6,433 nt of DNA, taken from an uncultured Alphaproteobacteria bacterium (GTDB taxonomy: Bacteria; Pseudomonadota; Alphaproteobacteria; Rhizobiales; Aestuariivirgaceae). Location: positions 1-6,433 of the forward strand of contig CALMLK010000005.1 of NCBI GenBank assembly GCA_937868035.1. The letters are read 5' to 3'. Positions within the stretch are counted from its first letter, which is position 1. Each line of letters opens with the position of its first letter. Shown one piece after another: positions 1 through 6,400 of this stretch. Made by a program: the position numbers and the translations under genes. The notes below the pieces were generated by a model. The model ran no database searches, had not been told where the DNA came from, and saw only the letters and a program-made list of their open reading frames with translations.

Positions 1-1394
1 GCCCAATCGTTGGGTGGCTGCACGCCGATGACGATAAGCAGCACCATGGCGAGGAGCGAGAGCACCGCTATCACCTTGTAGGTACCGATGCCCATGTTCC
101 ACGGCCCCATCTGCGGCCATTTCGGTCCACCGATGGCGAAGATGCCAAGGGCGATCGGGACGGCAAACGACAGGAACAGGAAGATCACCGTGCACGACAC
201 CACGATCGAGTAGGCAGGTGTTCCGGCGATGGTGATGGCGGAGGTGAACCAGACGAACAGGATCGACAGGATCGATGCCGTCCAGATCGCCGCGACCGGT
301 GTGCGGTGCAACGTGCTCACCTTGGCGAGAGTGGCGGATGCACCGGGGATGCCGCCGTCACGCGAGAAGGCATAGAGCATGCGTGACGCGCTGGTGACCG
401 TGGCAAGGCCGCAGAGCCATTGGCTGATGAAGATCAGGACATAGAGAATGTTCTTCACCGTGGGGTTTACCTGTTGGTCCATGCCCCAGAAGAAGACGTT
501 CCAGCCCTGCTTGGCCGCATCGTCCATGCTCGGGATCATCAGGATGAAGGCCGAGAGGAAGATCCAGCCGAAGACACCCGACCACAGCACCGACGACACC
601 ATGCCTGAGGGCACGGAACGGGCGGCGTCGTGGGTCTCTTCGGCGGTGTGGGCCGAGGCGTCATAGCCGGTGATCGTATAGACCGGCAGCAGCAGGCCGA
701 GCAGGAAAGCCATCAGGCCACCCACCGCGACGGGCCACACCGCGGATGCACCTTCGGTGCCCGTGTAGTTGCCGAATGTCCACAGCCGCGAGAAGTCATA
801 GCTGTTGGCGGAGGCGAGAAGCACGATGGTCAGGAGCACTGACGTTCCAAGGATCAGGTACCCCGAGAAGTCCGTGAGCTTGGCCGTGAGCTTGATGCCA
901 TAGTGGTTCACCAGCGCCTGCAGGATCGTGATGATGGCAACGAAGGCGACGCGGTGTGTAAGCGTGTCCTCCACGCCGAACAGCGAGCCGAAGGCGCCGA
1001 AGAAGAAATAGAAGGTGCCGACGTTGATGGCGCCCAGTACGGTCACGAGGCCGAGCAGGTTGAGCCAGGCCGAGAGCCAGCCGGTGAAGCGGTTGCCGAG
1101 GATCGAACCCCAGTGATAGAGGCCGCCTGCCGTCGGGTAGGCCGAGGAGATCTGTGCCAGTGCGAGCGCGAAGACGCCCGAGATGACGACACCCACCGGC
1201 CAGCCGATGCCGATTGCGGCTCCGCCTGCACCTGACGTGGCCTGGCCCAGCGAGTTGATGCCGCCGGACAGGATGCAGATGATGGAAAAGGAAATCGCGA
1301 AGTTCGAAAACTTGTTCATGCTGCGCGCAAGTTCCTGCGCATAGCCCATGTCGTGGAGGATTTTCTTGTCCTCGCTCACGTGTTTGTCAGCCAT
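1..1394 (-). CDS. APC-superfamily amino-acid/choline-type permease (3' end outside window)
   Basis: Inner-membrane secondary transporter of the APC superfamily, closest by eye to the amino acid/choline transporter (ACT) group with yeast GABA and choline permeases. Reading leftward from 1394 gives 464 uninterrupted codons and no stop, so the C-terminus lies beyond the left edge; related proteins are about 500 residues. The N-terminus has the group's pattern: a charged leader, MGYAQEL (16-22), SNFAISFSIICILSGG (30-45), GWPVG (64-68) and SAYPTAGGLYHW (84-95). Many further hydrophobic segments follow. The start is supported by GGGGAGG five bases upstream; Met16 is a less likely start. The gene is divergent from the LysR gene and near mttB, which suggests an amine, betaine or amino-acid substrate, but the sequence does not fix the substrate. 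Family confident, substrate unknown. Confidence 0.9.
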   Translation of the reverse strand, partial: MADKHVSEDKKILHDMGYAQELARSMNKFSNFAISFSIICILSGGINSLGQATSGAGGAAIGIGWPVGVVISGVFALALAQISSAYPTAGGLYHWGSILGNRFTGWLSAWLNLLGLVTVLGAINVGTFYFFFGAFGSLFGVEDTLTHRVAFVAIITILQALVNHYGIKLTAKLTDFSGYLILGTSVLLTIVLLASANSYDFSRLWTFGNYTGTEGASAVWPVAVGGLMAFLLGLLLPVYTITGYDASAHTAEETHDAARSVPSGMVSSVLWSGVFGWIFLSAFILMIPSMDDAAKQGWNVFFWGMDQQVNPTVKNILYVLIFISQWLCGLATVTSASRMLYAFSRDGGIPGASATLAKVSTLHRTPVAAIWTASILSILFVWFTSAITIAGTPAYSIVVSCTVIFLFLSFAVPIALGIFAIGGPKWPQMGPWNMGIGTYKVIAVLSLLAMVLLIVIGVQPPNDW

Positions 1395-1399
1395 TCTGG

Positions 1400-1406
1400 C
1401 CTCCCC
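1400..1406 (-). promoter_or_regulatory. Ribosome binding site of the permease
   Basis: On the minus strand GGGGAGG lies five bases before the ATG at 1394. It is a strong Shine-Dalgarno match and decides this start over the in-frame Met16. Confidence 0.7.
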
Positions 1407-1555
1407 GCCACTCCGGGGTGGAGCGGCATTTTATTGTTGATGTGTTTTGCGCTCACGCTGTTTGCCGAAACGACGGCCCAGCGAAAGCCCCCGCTGCCAG
1501 TGTGGGTGAAAGGGCCGGGGCCGTCAACTCGGAGGCGAGGTCCCCCTGTGCTGTG

Positions 1556-1579
1556 TAAAACCGGGTTGCCCCACCCGGT
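1556..1579 (-). promoter_or_regulatory. Terminator-like hairpin in the permease-lysR divergent region
   Basis: A perfect 7-bp inverted repeat, ACCGGGT (1560-1566) and ACCCGGT (1573-1579), encloses a six-base loop. Read on the minus strand, the stem runs straight into TTTTA, the shape of a short intrinsic terminator or attenuator pointing toward the permease. On the plus strand no T-run follows. It could instead be a protein-binding palindrome. The function is inferred from shape only. Confidence 0.35.
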
Positions 1580-1606
1580 GGTGCGCTGGACTGACGCAGG
1601 CGGTGT

Positions 1607-1621
1607 GTGAGTATTTCTCAC
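1607..1621. promoter_or_regulatory. Candidate LysR operator, site 1 (T-N11-A dyad)
   Basis: GTGAGTATTTCTCAC is a perfect 5-bp dyad with a five-base centre. Its inner part TGAG-N5-CTCA satisfies the T-N11-A rule for LysR-type boxes. It ends 16 bases before the lysR start codon, a usual position for autoregulation from a divergent promoter region. A near copy (12 of 13 bases over GAGTATTTCTCAC) occurs before mttB. It lies about 210 bp from the permease start, so permease control is less certain. Confidence 0.55.
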
Positions 1622-1637
1622 TCGAGCTGTCCATGCT

Positions 1638-2549
1638 ATGGCGCACGACATGGTCCGGCGCCCCTATAATTTTCCGTCCCTCAACGGACTGGCCGCATTT
1701 GAAGCGGCCGGCCGCCACATGAGCTTCACCGAAGCCGCGTCGGAACTGAACGTCACTCCCGGCGCCATATCGAAGCAGATCAAGCAGCTGGAAAGTGAAG
1801 TGGGCGTGCGCCTCTTCGTCCGCCTGCACCGGGCCCTCGATTTGACCGCCGAAGGGGCGGCACTGCTCGCCAGCCTGCGCGAAAGTTTCCAGCACATTTC
1901 CGAAACCTTGCAGGGGCTGGACCCAGCCCGCCGCGTCAAGACGGTGAGCATCGGCACCACCAGCGCCTTCGCCCAGTTCTGGCTCATGCCCCGCCTCGCC
2001 CGCTTCTGGAAGGAACACCAGGACATCGTGGTCGATCATGTGATCTCGGACCGCGGCCACGACCGTTGGTCAACGCGCGTGGATCTGCGGGCGCGCTATG
2101 GCACGGCCCCCTTTCCCGACGAGGGTGAGGCGCACAAGCTGTTTGACGACCGCATCGTGGCTCTTGCCAGCCCCGCATTTCTCGCGGGCCGAAAGATCAC
2201 GGAATTGGCTGAACTTGCTGCCCAGCCCCTCCTCTCCGTCGAAGGCGTGGACTGGACGTGGACGACCTGGGCCGATTTCTTCCGCGCCAATGGCGCCAAA
2301 CCGGGGCGGCTCAACATCCGCCGGTTCAACAGCTTTGTCATCGCCGTGCAGGCCGCCCGCGACGGGCAGGGAATCGTCCTGGGATGGGAACGCCTCGTTG
2401 CCCCGCTGATCAAGGACGGATCACTGGTCCAGGTGGGACCGTTCGGCATGCCCGCGCCTGATTCCTACTACCTTTGCTGTCACTCGCTGGAGCGGGCCTC
2501 GCCCGAGACCAGGATCCTGCACGACTGGTTGCTCCGCAACATCGATTGA
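1638..2549 (+). CDS. LysR-family transcriptional regulator (GcvA-like)
   Basis: A 303-residue DNA-binding regulator of usual LysR length. The winged helix-turn-helix spans about residues 13-72: FPSLNGLAAFEAAGRHMSF, then TEAASELNVTPGAISKQIKQ (31-50), then LESEVGVRLFVRLHRALDLT. This matches the GcvA/choline-sulfate-regulator type. The remainder (about 100-300) is a substrate-binding effector domain with VDLRARYG (148-155). The start is uncertain: ATG 1638 and in-frame ATG 1650 are both possible and neither has a clear Shine-Dalgarno sequence; the homologous core starts after both. It is divergent from the permease and 88 bp upstream of mttB on the same strand, with a T-N11-A dyad on each side. 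It is therefore likely the local regulator, sensing a substrate or intermediate of the pathway. The effector cannot be read from the sequence. Confidence 0.93.
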   Translation: MAHDMVRRPYNFPSLNGLAAFEAAGRHMSFTEAASELNVTPGAISKQIKQLESEVGVRLFVRLHRALDLTAEGAALLASLRESFQHISETLQGLDPARRVKTVSIGTTSAFAQFWLMPRLARFWKEHQDIVVDHVISDRGHDRWSTRVDLRARYGTAPFPDEGEAHKLFDDRIVALASPAFLAGRKITELAELAAQPLLSVEGVDWTWTTWADFFRANGAKPGRLNIRRFNSFVIAVQAARDGQGIVLGWERLVAPLIKDGSLVQVGPFGMPAPDSYYLCCHSLERASPETRILHDWLLRNID

Positions 2550-2559
2550 GTTTTTCTCA
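2547..2559. promoter_or_regulatory. Candidate LysR operator, site 2, before mttB
   Basis: TGAGTTTTTCTCA is a TGAG-N5-CTCA dyad with T-N11-A geometry, sharing 12 of 13 bases (GAGTWTTTCTCAC) with the site before lysR. Its first three bases are the lysR stop codon. If the weak promoter at 2584-2613 is used, the dyad is centred near -67, the normal place for a LysR recognition site at an activated promoter. Confidence 0.55.
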
Positions 2560-2583
2560 CCGCAAGCATGCCACTTATGGATA

Positions 2584-2613
2584 TTGAGTGGGGATTGGCT
2601 GCGGCTGCATAAG
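2584..2613 (+). promoter_or_regulatory. Possible mttB promoter
   Basis: TTGAGT (2584-2589) and CATAAG (2608-2613) are separated by 18 bases, giving a predicted transcript start near 2620. The -10 is poor, as expected for an activator-dependent promoter. Support comes mainly from its spacing to the LysR-box dyad. Confidence 0.3.
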
Positions 2614-2637
2614 GGACCCACACAAGGGATACACGCC

Positions 2638-4185
2638 ATGACCGATGCCGCCACACTCTCCGCTCCCACCTCACGCCGTGGCGGAGGCCGCGACGGACGC
2701 CGGGCCATGCGGGCTGCGCCGCAGATCTCGTTCCCCACGCTGGTGCGCAATATTCCCACCTACGAAATCCTGCCCGATGAAGCGGTGGAACTGATCCACG
2801 AGGAATCCATGAAGATCCTCGAGGAGGTGGGCTGCGAATTCCGCGACGACCAGGCGCCCGCCATGTGGAAGAAGGCCGGTGCCGACGTGCAGGGCACGCG
2901 CGTGCGCATCGACCGGGATCTGCTCATGTCGCTGATCTCCACGGTGCCATCCGAGTTCACGCTGCATGCCCGCAACCCTGAGCGCACCGTGAAGGTGGGC
3001 GGCAAGAACTCGATCTTCATCCCCATGTATGGTGCGCCCTTCGTGCGCGACCTCGACAACGTGCGCCGCTATGGCTCGCTTGCCGACCTCAACAACTTCC
3101 ACAAGCTGGCGCAGATGTCGCCGTCGCTTCACTCCATGTCCTCGATTTGCTGCGAGCCGATGGAGATCGCGGTGCCGAAGCGCCACCTCCACATCATCCA
3201 GTCGGCGCTGACCTATGGCGACAAACCTTTCATGGGCATCGTCACCGAAAAGGAACGCGCCGAGGACGTGATGAAGATGGCGGGTATCGTCTTCGGTGAT
3301 GACTTCGTGAAGGACAACACCGTCGTCGTCTCGATCACCAACTGCAACTCGCCGCTGGTCTGGGACCAGACCATGCTGGATGCCATGCGCGTCTATGCCT
3401 CGAACAACCAGCCCGTGATCTGCGCGCCATTCGCGCTGTGCGGCGCGTCCACCTCGGCATCGTCCGTGGGCGCGGTGGCGCAGGTCAATGCCGAGGCGCT
3501 GGCAGGCGTTGCCTTCACCCAGCTCATCCGCAAGGGTTCGCCGGTGATCTACGGCCAGTTCATGGTGGCCGTCGACATGAAGTCGGGCGCTCCCATGGGC
3601 GGAACGCCGGAAGCGGCCCAGATGATGTTTGCCATGGGCCAGCTCGCCCGCAAGTACAAGCTGCCGTGGCGCACCAGCGGCTTCCATGTCGGCTCCAAGC
3701 TCAACGATGCGCAGGCCGGTTATGAATCCAACATGCTGATGCATGCCGCGGTGCTCTCCGGTGCCAACTATATCTGGCACTCCGCGGGCTGGCTGGAGGC
3801 GGGCCTCTCCTGCGGCTATTCCAAGTTCGTGACCGATGCCGAACAGGTGGCGGGCTGGTACAAGTATGCAGGCGGCCTCAAGTTCGACGACTTCAAGGAC
3901 GCCATGGCCGCGGTGCGCGAAGTGGGCCCGCAAGGGCATTTCCTCGGCACGGCCCATACGCTCGAACATTTCGAGAAGGCATTCTTCATGCCCACCATCA
4001 TGGACTTCAACTCTTACGAGCAGTGGTCCAGCGAAGGCGCCAAGGATCACGACACGCGCGGCCGGGAGAAGGCCCGCGCCATGCTCAACACCTACGAGAA
4101 GCCCGCCATGGATGTGGCCGTGGCCGAAGCCCTGCAGGACTTCGTCAACCGCCGCGAACGTGAACTCCCCGGCACGGTAGATTGA
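2638..4185 (+). CDS. MttB/COG5598-family methyltransferase (non-pyrrolysine)
   Basis: A 515-residue cytoplasmic protein of the trimethylamine methyltransferase family. Characterised members move a methyl group from a tertiary or quaternary amine (trimethylamine, glycine betaine, proline betaine, carnitine) to a Co(I) corrinoid protein. Seen here: the basic N-terminus RRGGGRDGRRAMRAAP (13-28) usual in alphaproteobacterial members; MYGAPFVRD (130-138); GAPMGGTPEAA (about 317-327); GSKLNDAQAGYES (352-364); GANYIWHSAGWLEAGLSCG (375-393). Length is near the family norm. The frame is open throughout with no internal amber codon, so it is not a pyrrolysine enzyme and the substrate need not be trimethylamine. 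ATG 2638 is chosen because AAGGGA lies eight bases upstream; an in-frame TTG at 2584 would add 18 unconserved-looking residues and has no ribosome site. No corrinoid partner is encoded in the window. Family confident, substrate unknown; the product is often named MttB, but that would overstate its activity. Confidence 0.92.
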   Translation: MTDAATLSAPTSRRGGGRDGRRAMRAAPQISFPTLVRNIPTYEILPDEAVELIHEESMKILEEVGCEFRDDQAPAMWKKAGADVQGTRVRIDRDLLMSLISTVPSEFTLHARNPERTVKVGGKNSIFIPMYGAPFVRDLDNVRRYGSLADLNNFHKLAQMSPSLHSMSSICCEPMEIAVPKRHLHIIQSALTYGDKPFMGIVTEKERAEDVMKMAGIVFGDDFVKDNTVVVSITNCNSPLVWDQTMLDAMRVYASNNQPVICAPFALCGASTSASSVGAVAQVNAEALAGVAFTQLIRKGSPVIYGQFMVAVDMKSGAPMGGTPEAAQMMFAMGQLARKYKLPWRTSGFHVGSKLNDAQAGYESNMLMHAAVLSGANYIWHSAGWLEAGLSCGYSKFVTDAEQVAGWYKYAGGLKFDDFKDAMAAVREVGPQGHFLGTAHTLEHFEKAFFMPTIMDFNSYEQWSSEGAKDHDTRGREKARAMLNTYEKPAMDVAVAEALQDFVNRRERELPGTVD

Positions 4186-4209
4186 CCCGCCACAATCCCG
4201 CCAACACTC

Positions 4210-4226
4210 GCGCGCTAAGAACGCGC
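4210..4226 (+). other. Small hairpin just before the first transpeptidase
   Basis: GCGCG (4210-4214) and CGCGC (4222-4226) form a perfect 5-bp stem with loop CTAAGAA, ending four bases before the start codon at 4231. The 45-bp gap after mttB (4186-4230) contains no T-run terminator and no good Shine-Dalgarno sequence. The loop AAGA is the only purine-rich stretch at the right distance. It may be chance in GC-rich DNA. Confidence 0.25.
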
Positions 4227-4230
4227 CATC

Positions 4231-4782
4231 ATGGACAGGCGGGCTTTCATTCTGGGATCACTGGCGGCGCTTGCGGGCGCTTCGCCAGCGCTTGCTGCAA
4301 CCAAGAAGAAGCGGCGCCCGGTCTACCTCGGCGCAGAGGTGGTGGAGTTCCGCACGCCTGAAAGGCGCGGCACGGTAATCGTCAACACCGGCGAACGCGC
4401 CCTGTATCATGTGATCGGGCATGAATCGGCAATCCGCTACGGCGTCGCCGTGGGCAAGGCCGGCTTCGATTGGGCTGGCATCGCCAAGGTGGGCCGCAAG
4501 GTGGAATGGCCGACCTGGACACCTCCCGCCAGCATGATCCGCCGCAGGCCCGAGCTTGCGGAGTGGGCCGACGGCATGCCGGGCGGCCCGGAAAATCCCC
4601 TGGGCGCGCGGGCGCTTTATCTCTTCGCCAACGGCCGGGACACCATGTTCCGCATCCACGGCACCAACGAGCCAAGTTCCATCGGCACCGCCGCTTCCTC
4701 CGGCTGCATCCGGATGTTGAATGAAGAGGTGATGGAACTTTACGACAATGTAAGAATTGGAACGAAGGTCATCGTCTTGTAA
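4231..4782 (+). CDS. L,D-transpeptidase, YkuD family (first of tandem pair)
   Basis: A 183-residue exported enzyme. YkuD-domain proteins make 3-3 crosslinks in peptidoglycan or, in some Hyphomicrobiales, attach outer-membrane proteins to it. Residues 1-22 form a signal peptide: DRRAF near the start (Tat-like twin arginine), a hydrophobic core and a cleavage motif ALA before Ala23. A short KKKRR patch follows, then one YkuD domain to the C-terminus. The catalytic signature is complete: HGT at 143-145 and SSGCIRM at 156-162, with His143 and Cys159 sixteen residues apart. There is no LysM or peptidoglycan-binding domain. The gene begins 45 bp after mttB but has no evident functional tie to it. 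Shine-Dalgarno support is weak, yet the signal peptide fits this ATG. By hand alignment it is about 66% identical to the next gene over some 147 residues. Confidence 0.92.
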   Translation: MDRRAFILGSLAALAGASPALAATKKKRRPVYLGAEVVEFRTPERRGTVIVNTGERALYHVIGHESAIRYGVAVGKAGFDWAGIAKVGRKVEWPTWTPPASMIRRRPELAEWADGMPGGPENPLGARALYLFANGRDTMFRIHGTNEPSSIGTAASSGCIRMLNEEVMELYDNVRIGTKVIVL

Positions 4783-4806
4783 GCGGCCAACCCATTTGGT
4801 TATAAG
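4777..4806 (+). promoter_or_regulatory. Possible promoter of the second transpeptidase
   Basis: TTGTAA (4777-4782, overlapping the stop of the first gene) and TATAAG (4801-4806) are 18 bases apart, matching the sigma-70 consensus at 4/6 and 5/6. The predicted leader of about 50 bases holds two small dyads: AGGCG/CGCCT (4805-4809, 4817-4821) and CGATT/AATCG (4834-4838, 4842-4846). This suggests the second gene can be expressed on its own. Confidence 0.4.
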
Positions 4807-4854
4807 GCGTCCCGTTCGCCTGAGGGGGCAACACGATTCGTAATCGGATATTCT

Positions 4855-4859
4855 GGGGA
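4855..4859 (+). promoter_or_regulatory. Ribosome binding site of the second transpeptidase
   Basis: GGGGA lies five bases before ATG 4865. It favours that codon over the adjoining in-frame TTG at 4862. Confidence 0.55.
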
Positions 4860-4864
4860 TTTTG

Positions 4865-5524
4865 ATGCAACGCCGTTCTTTCCTGTCCGCCATCCTGTCG
4901 GGCGCCGCTGCCGTGGCACTCAGCGCCGCTGATGCCAAGGCCAGCATCTTCGAAGAAATCTGGGCCAAGAAGCGGGGCCGCAAGTCACCCGTCCGCACCG
5001 CGCAGGACGCCCGCAAGATCAAGGTCCGCAAGGTCAAGATCAGCAGCCGCAAGAAGTTGAACTACAAGGGCCGCGAGACGGTGACGTTCGCCAGCGGCGA
5101 GAAGCCTGGCACCATCATCATCCGGACTCACGAGCGTGCGCTCTATTTCGTCCTCGGCAGCGGCAAGGCCGTGCGCTACGGCGTGGCCGTCGGCAAGGAG
5201 GGCTTCTCCTGGGCCGGCACGGCGCGCGTCGGACTGAAGCGCGTGAACCCCGTGTGGACACCCCCGCCGGAGATGATCGAGCGCACACCGAAATACGCCA
5301 AGTGGGCAGGCGGCATGCCGGGCGGACTTCCCATCAATCCGCTGGGCCCGCGCGCCATGTATCTCTTCAACAAGGGCGGCGATACGGGCTTCCGCATTCA
5401 CGGCACCATCCATCCGGAATCGATCGGCACCGCCGCGTCTTCGGGCTGCATCCGCATGCTCAACAAGGAAGTGATCGAGCTTTACGAGAAGGTGCGCGTC
5501 GGCACCAAGGTGATTGTTCTTTAA
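4865..5524 (+). CDS. L,D-transpeptidase, YkuD family (second of tandem pair, basic linker)
   Basis: A 219-residue exported paralogue of the preceding gene, presumably acting on peptidoglycan in the periplasm. The signal peptide covers residues 1-26: QRRSFL (Tat-like), an alanine-rich core and AKA before Ser27. Between it and the catalytic domain is a very basic stretch (35-70) with 17 Lys or Arg in 36 residues and a single acidic residue; this is largely absent from the first copy. The YkuD domain then runs to the C-terminus with HGT at 179-181 and SSGCIRM at 192-198, and His179 and Cys195 keep the same spacing as in the sister gene. Both copies end in the same GTKVIVL. The linker could bind an acidic surface or partner, which is inference. 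Both copies look intact, so neither is a decaying duplicate. Confidence 0.92.
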   Translation: MQRRSFLSAILSGAAAVALSAADAKASIFEEIWAKKRGRKSPVRTAQDARKIKVRKVKISSRKKLNYKGRETVTFASGEKPGTIIIRTHERALYFVLGSGKAVRYGVAVGKEGFSWAGTARVGLKRVNPVWTPPPEMIERTPKYAKWAGGMPGGLPINPLGPRAMYLFNKGGDTGFRIHGTIHPESIGTAASSGCIRMLNKEVIELYEKVRVGTKVIVL

Positions 5525-5533
5525 GGCTCCAAA

Positions 5534-5558
5534 CCTTCAAGTGCGGAGCGCTTGAAGG
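5534..5558. terminator. Hairpin between convergent genes, probable bidirectional terminator
   Basis: CCTTCAAG (5534-5541) pairs with CTTGAAGG (5551-5558). The stem extends inward by T-G, G-C and C-G pairs to a GGA loop, giving 11 pairs in all. It starts ten bases after the second transpeptidase stop and lies 20 bases beyond the stop of the convergent AraC gene. Neither side has a long T-run (the minus strand has TTT), so it may act weakly or only as an RNA-stabilising 3' end. Confidence 0.6.
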
Positions 5559-5577
5559 CGGAAAGCAACTTCATCCA

Positions 5578-6336
5578 TCACAGACGCTTGAGGTTCCGGT
5601 ATTGCAGCGGGGTCAGCCCCGTGGCTTGCCGGAATGCGCGGGTGAAGGCTGCCTGGTCGCTGTAGCCGCAACCGAGCGCAATGCTGCTGACCGGCTGCCG
5701 TTCGCCCTGCAACAGCTGGCAGGCGCGCGTGATGCGCGTGCGCGTGATGAACTGCGCCATCGACACGCCGAACAATTGCCGCATCCGCGCATCCAGTTGC
5801 CAGGCGGAGAGGTCTGCGATCCGCGCCAGTGAAGGGAGCCGCAGCGGCTGGGCCAGATGACCGTGCACATGATCCAGCACCCGTGCCAGCTTGCGGTTTT
5901 CAGGCTTCATCACCGACCACGCCGGCAGGTCTCGCGACAGGCCGGCAAGGCCCGTGACGCGGCCCGCATCATCACGGACAGGCGTCTTCCAGGTGAGACA
6001 CCAGCCGTCCGCGCCGCCGGGATAGAGGTGCAGTTCCAGCACGCCGCTCAGGACCTGGCCTGATTGCAGCACGGAAAGATCCTGCGCTGCATAGCGCTGG
6101 CCCAGCACACCGGGGAAAACCTCTTCCGCCGTTTTTCCGATCAGCGCCCGCCTGTCGCGCAAGCCCAGGCGCGCCGCAAGCGTCTGGTTCGCCGCCGTGT
6201 AGCGACCGGTGCCGTCCTTGATGAAGAACACCGTGTCGGGCACCGCATCATAGAGCGCTTCTAGCCAGGGAGGCGCTGCCGAGGTACCGGACGGCGGCAA
6301 TGGATGTGGAGCAGGGGAGCGGCGGCGGGGCGGCAT
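5578..6336 (-). CDS. PAS-domain AraC-family transcriptional regulator
   Basis: A 252-residue transcription factor. After a proline-rich leader (1-24), a PAS domain spans about 25-136: DAVPDTVFFIKDGTGRYTAANQ at its start, EEVFPG (71-76) and TPVRDDAGRVTGLAGLSRD near its end. This is a small-molecule sensor fold whose ligand cannot be told here. The AraC-type DNA-binding domain follows at about 153-252. It has two helix-turn-helix units: SLARIADLSAWQLDARMRQLFG (169-190), and VSSIALGCGYSDQAAFTRAF (216-235) followed by RQATGLTPLQYR (236-247). The second unit is the classic AraC signature. The start at 6336 gives a full PAS fold but has no clear Shine-Dalgarno sequence, so an internal start within the low-complexity leader is possible. 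It is convergent with the transpeptidases, and its target is probably itself or a gene beyond the right edge. Confidence 0.9.
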   Translation of the reverse strand: MPPRRRSPAPHPLPPSGTSAAPPWLEALYDAVPDTVFFIKDGTGRYTAANQTLAARLGLRDRRALIGKTAEEVFPGVLGQRYAAQDLSVLQSGQVLSGVLELHLYPGGADGWCLTWKTPVRDDAGRVTGLAGLSRDLPAWSVMKPENRKLARVLDHVHGHLAQPLRLPSLARIADLSAWQLDARMRQLFGVSMAQFITRTRITRACQLLQGERQPVSSIALGCGYSDQAAFTRAFRQATGLTPLQYRNLKRL

Positions 6337-6400
6337 GACCAGATGATTTTGTGCCGATTCCGCAGTCGCCGCCAGTCAATCCTGCAAGACGCATGAAAGC

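Noticed and set aside
903..1235. Plus-strand open frame of 110 codons within the permease
   Set aside because: Low-complexity Glu/Arg/Ala composition is typical of the reverse of a hydrophobic membrane-protein gene; the permease on the other strand is clear.
1524..2060. Minus-strand open frame across the start of lysR and the intergenic region
   Set aside because: It overlaps the conserved helix-turn-helix coding region and has no ribosome site or recognisable domain.
2584..2637. TTG 2584 as an upstream start for the methyltransferase
   Set aside because: No Shine-Dalgarno sequence, the added residues look unrelated to the family, and the segment is better explained as promoter and leader; ATG 2638 has AAGGGA upstream.
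2671..4050. A 459-codon open frame on the minus strand opposite mttB
   Set aside because: It is exactly opposite a well-conserved methyltransferase, its translation is rich in His, Arg and Gly with no recognisable domain, and long antisense frames are expected from GC-rich third positions.
2638..4185. Possible pyrrolysine-dependent trimethylamine methyltransferase
   Set aside because: The reading frame has no internal TAG codon and ends in TGA, so no pyrrolysine is encoded.
4258..5052. A 264-codon minus-strand open frame spanning both transpeptidase genes
   Set aside because: It covers two intact conserved genes and the gap between them, and its product resembles no family I know; taken as an antisense artefact.
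5254..5832. Plus-strand 192-codon frame linking the second transpeptidase and the AraC region
   Set aside because: It runs out of frame through the transpeptidase active site, the hairpin and the antisense of AraC; it is a composite shadow.
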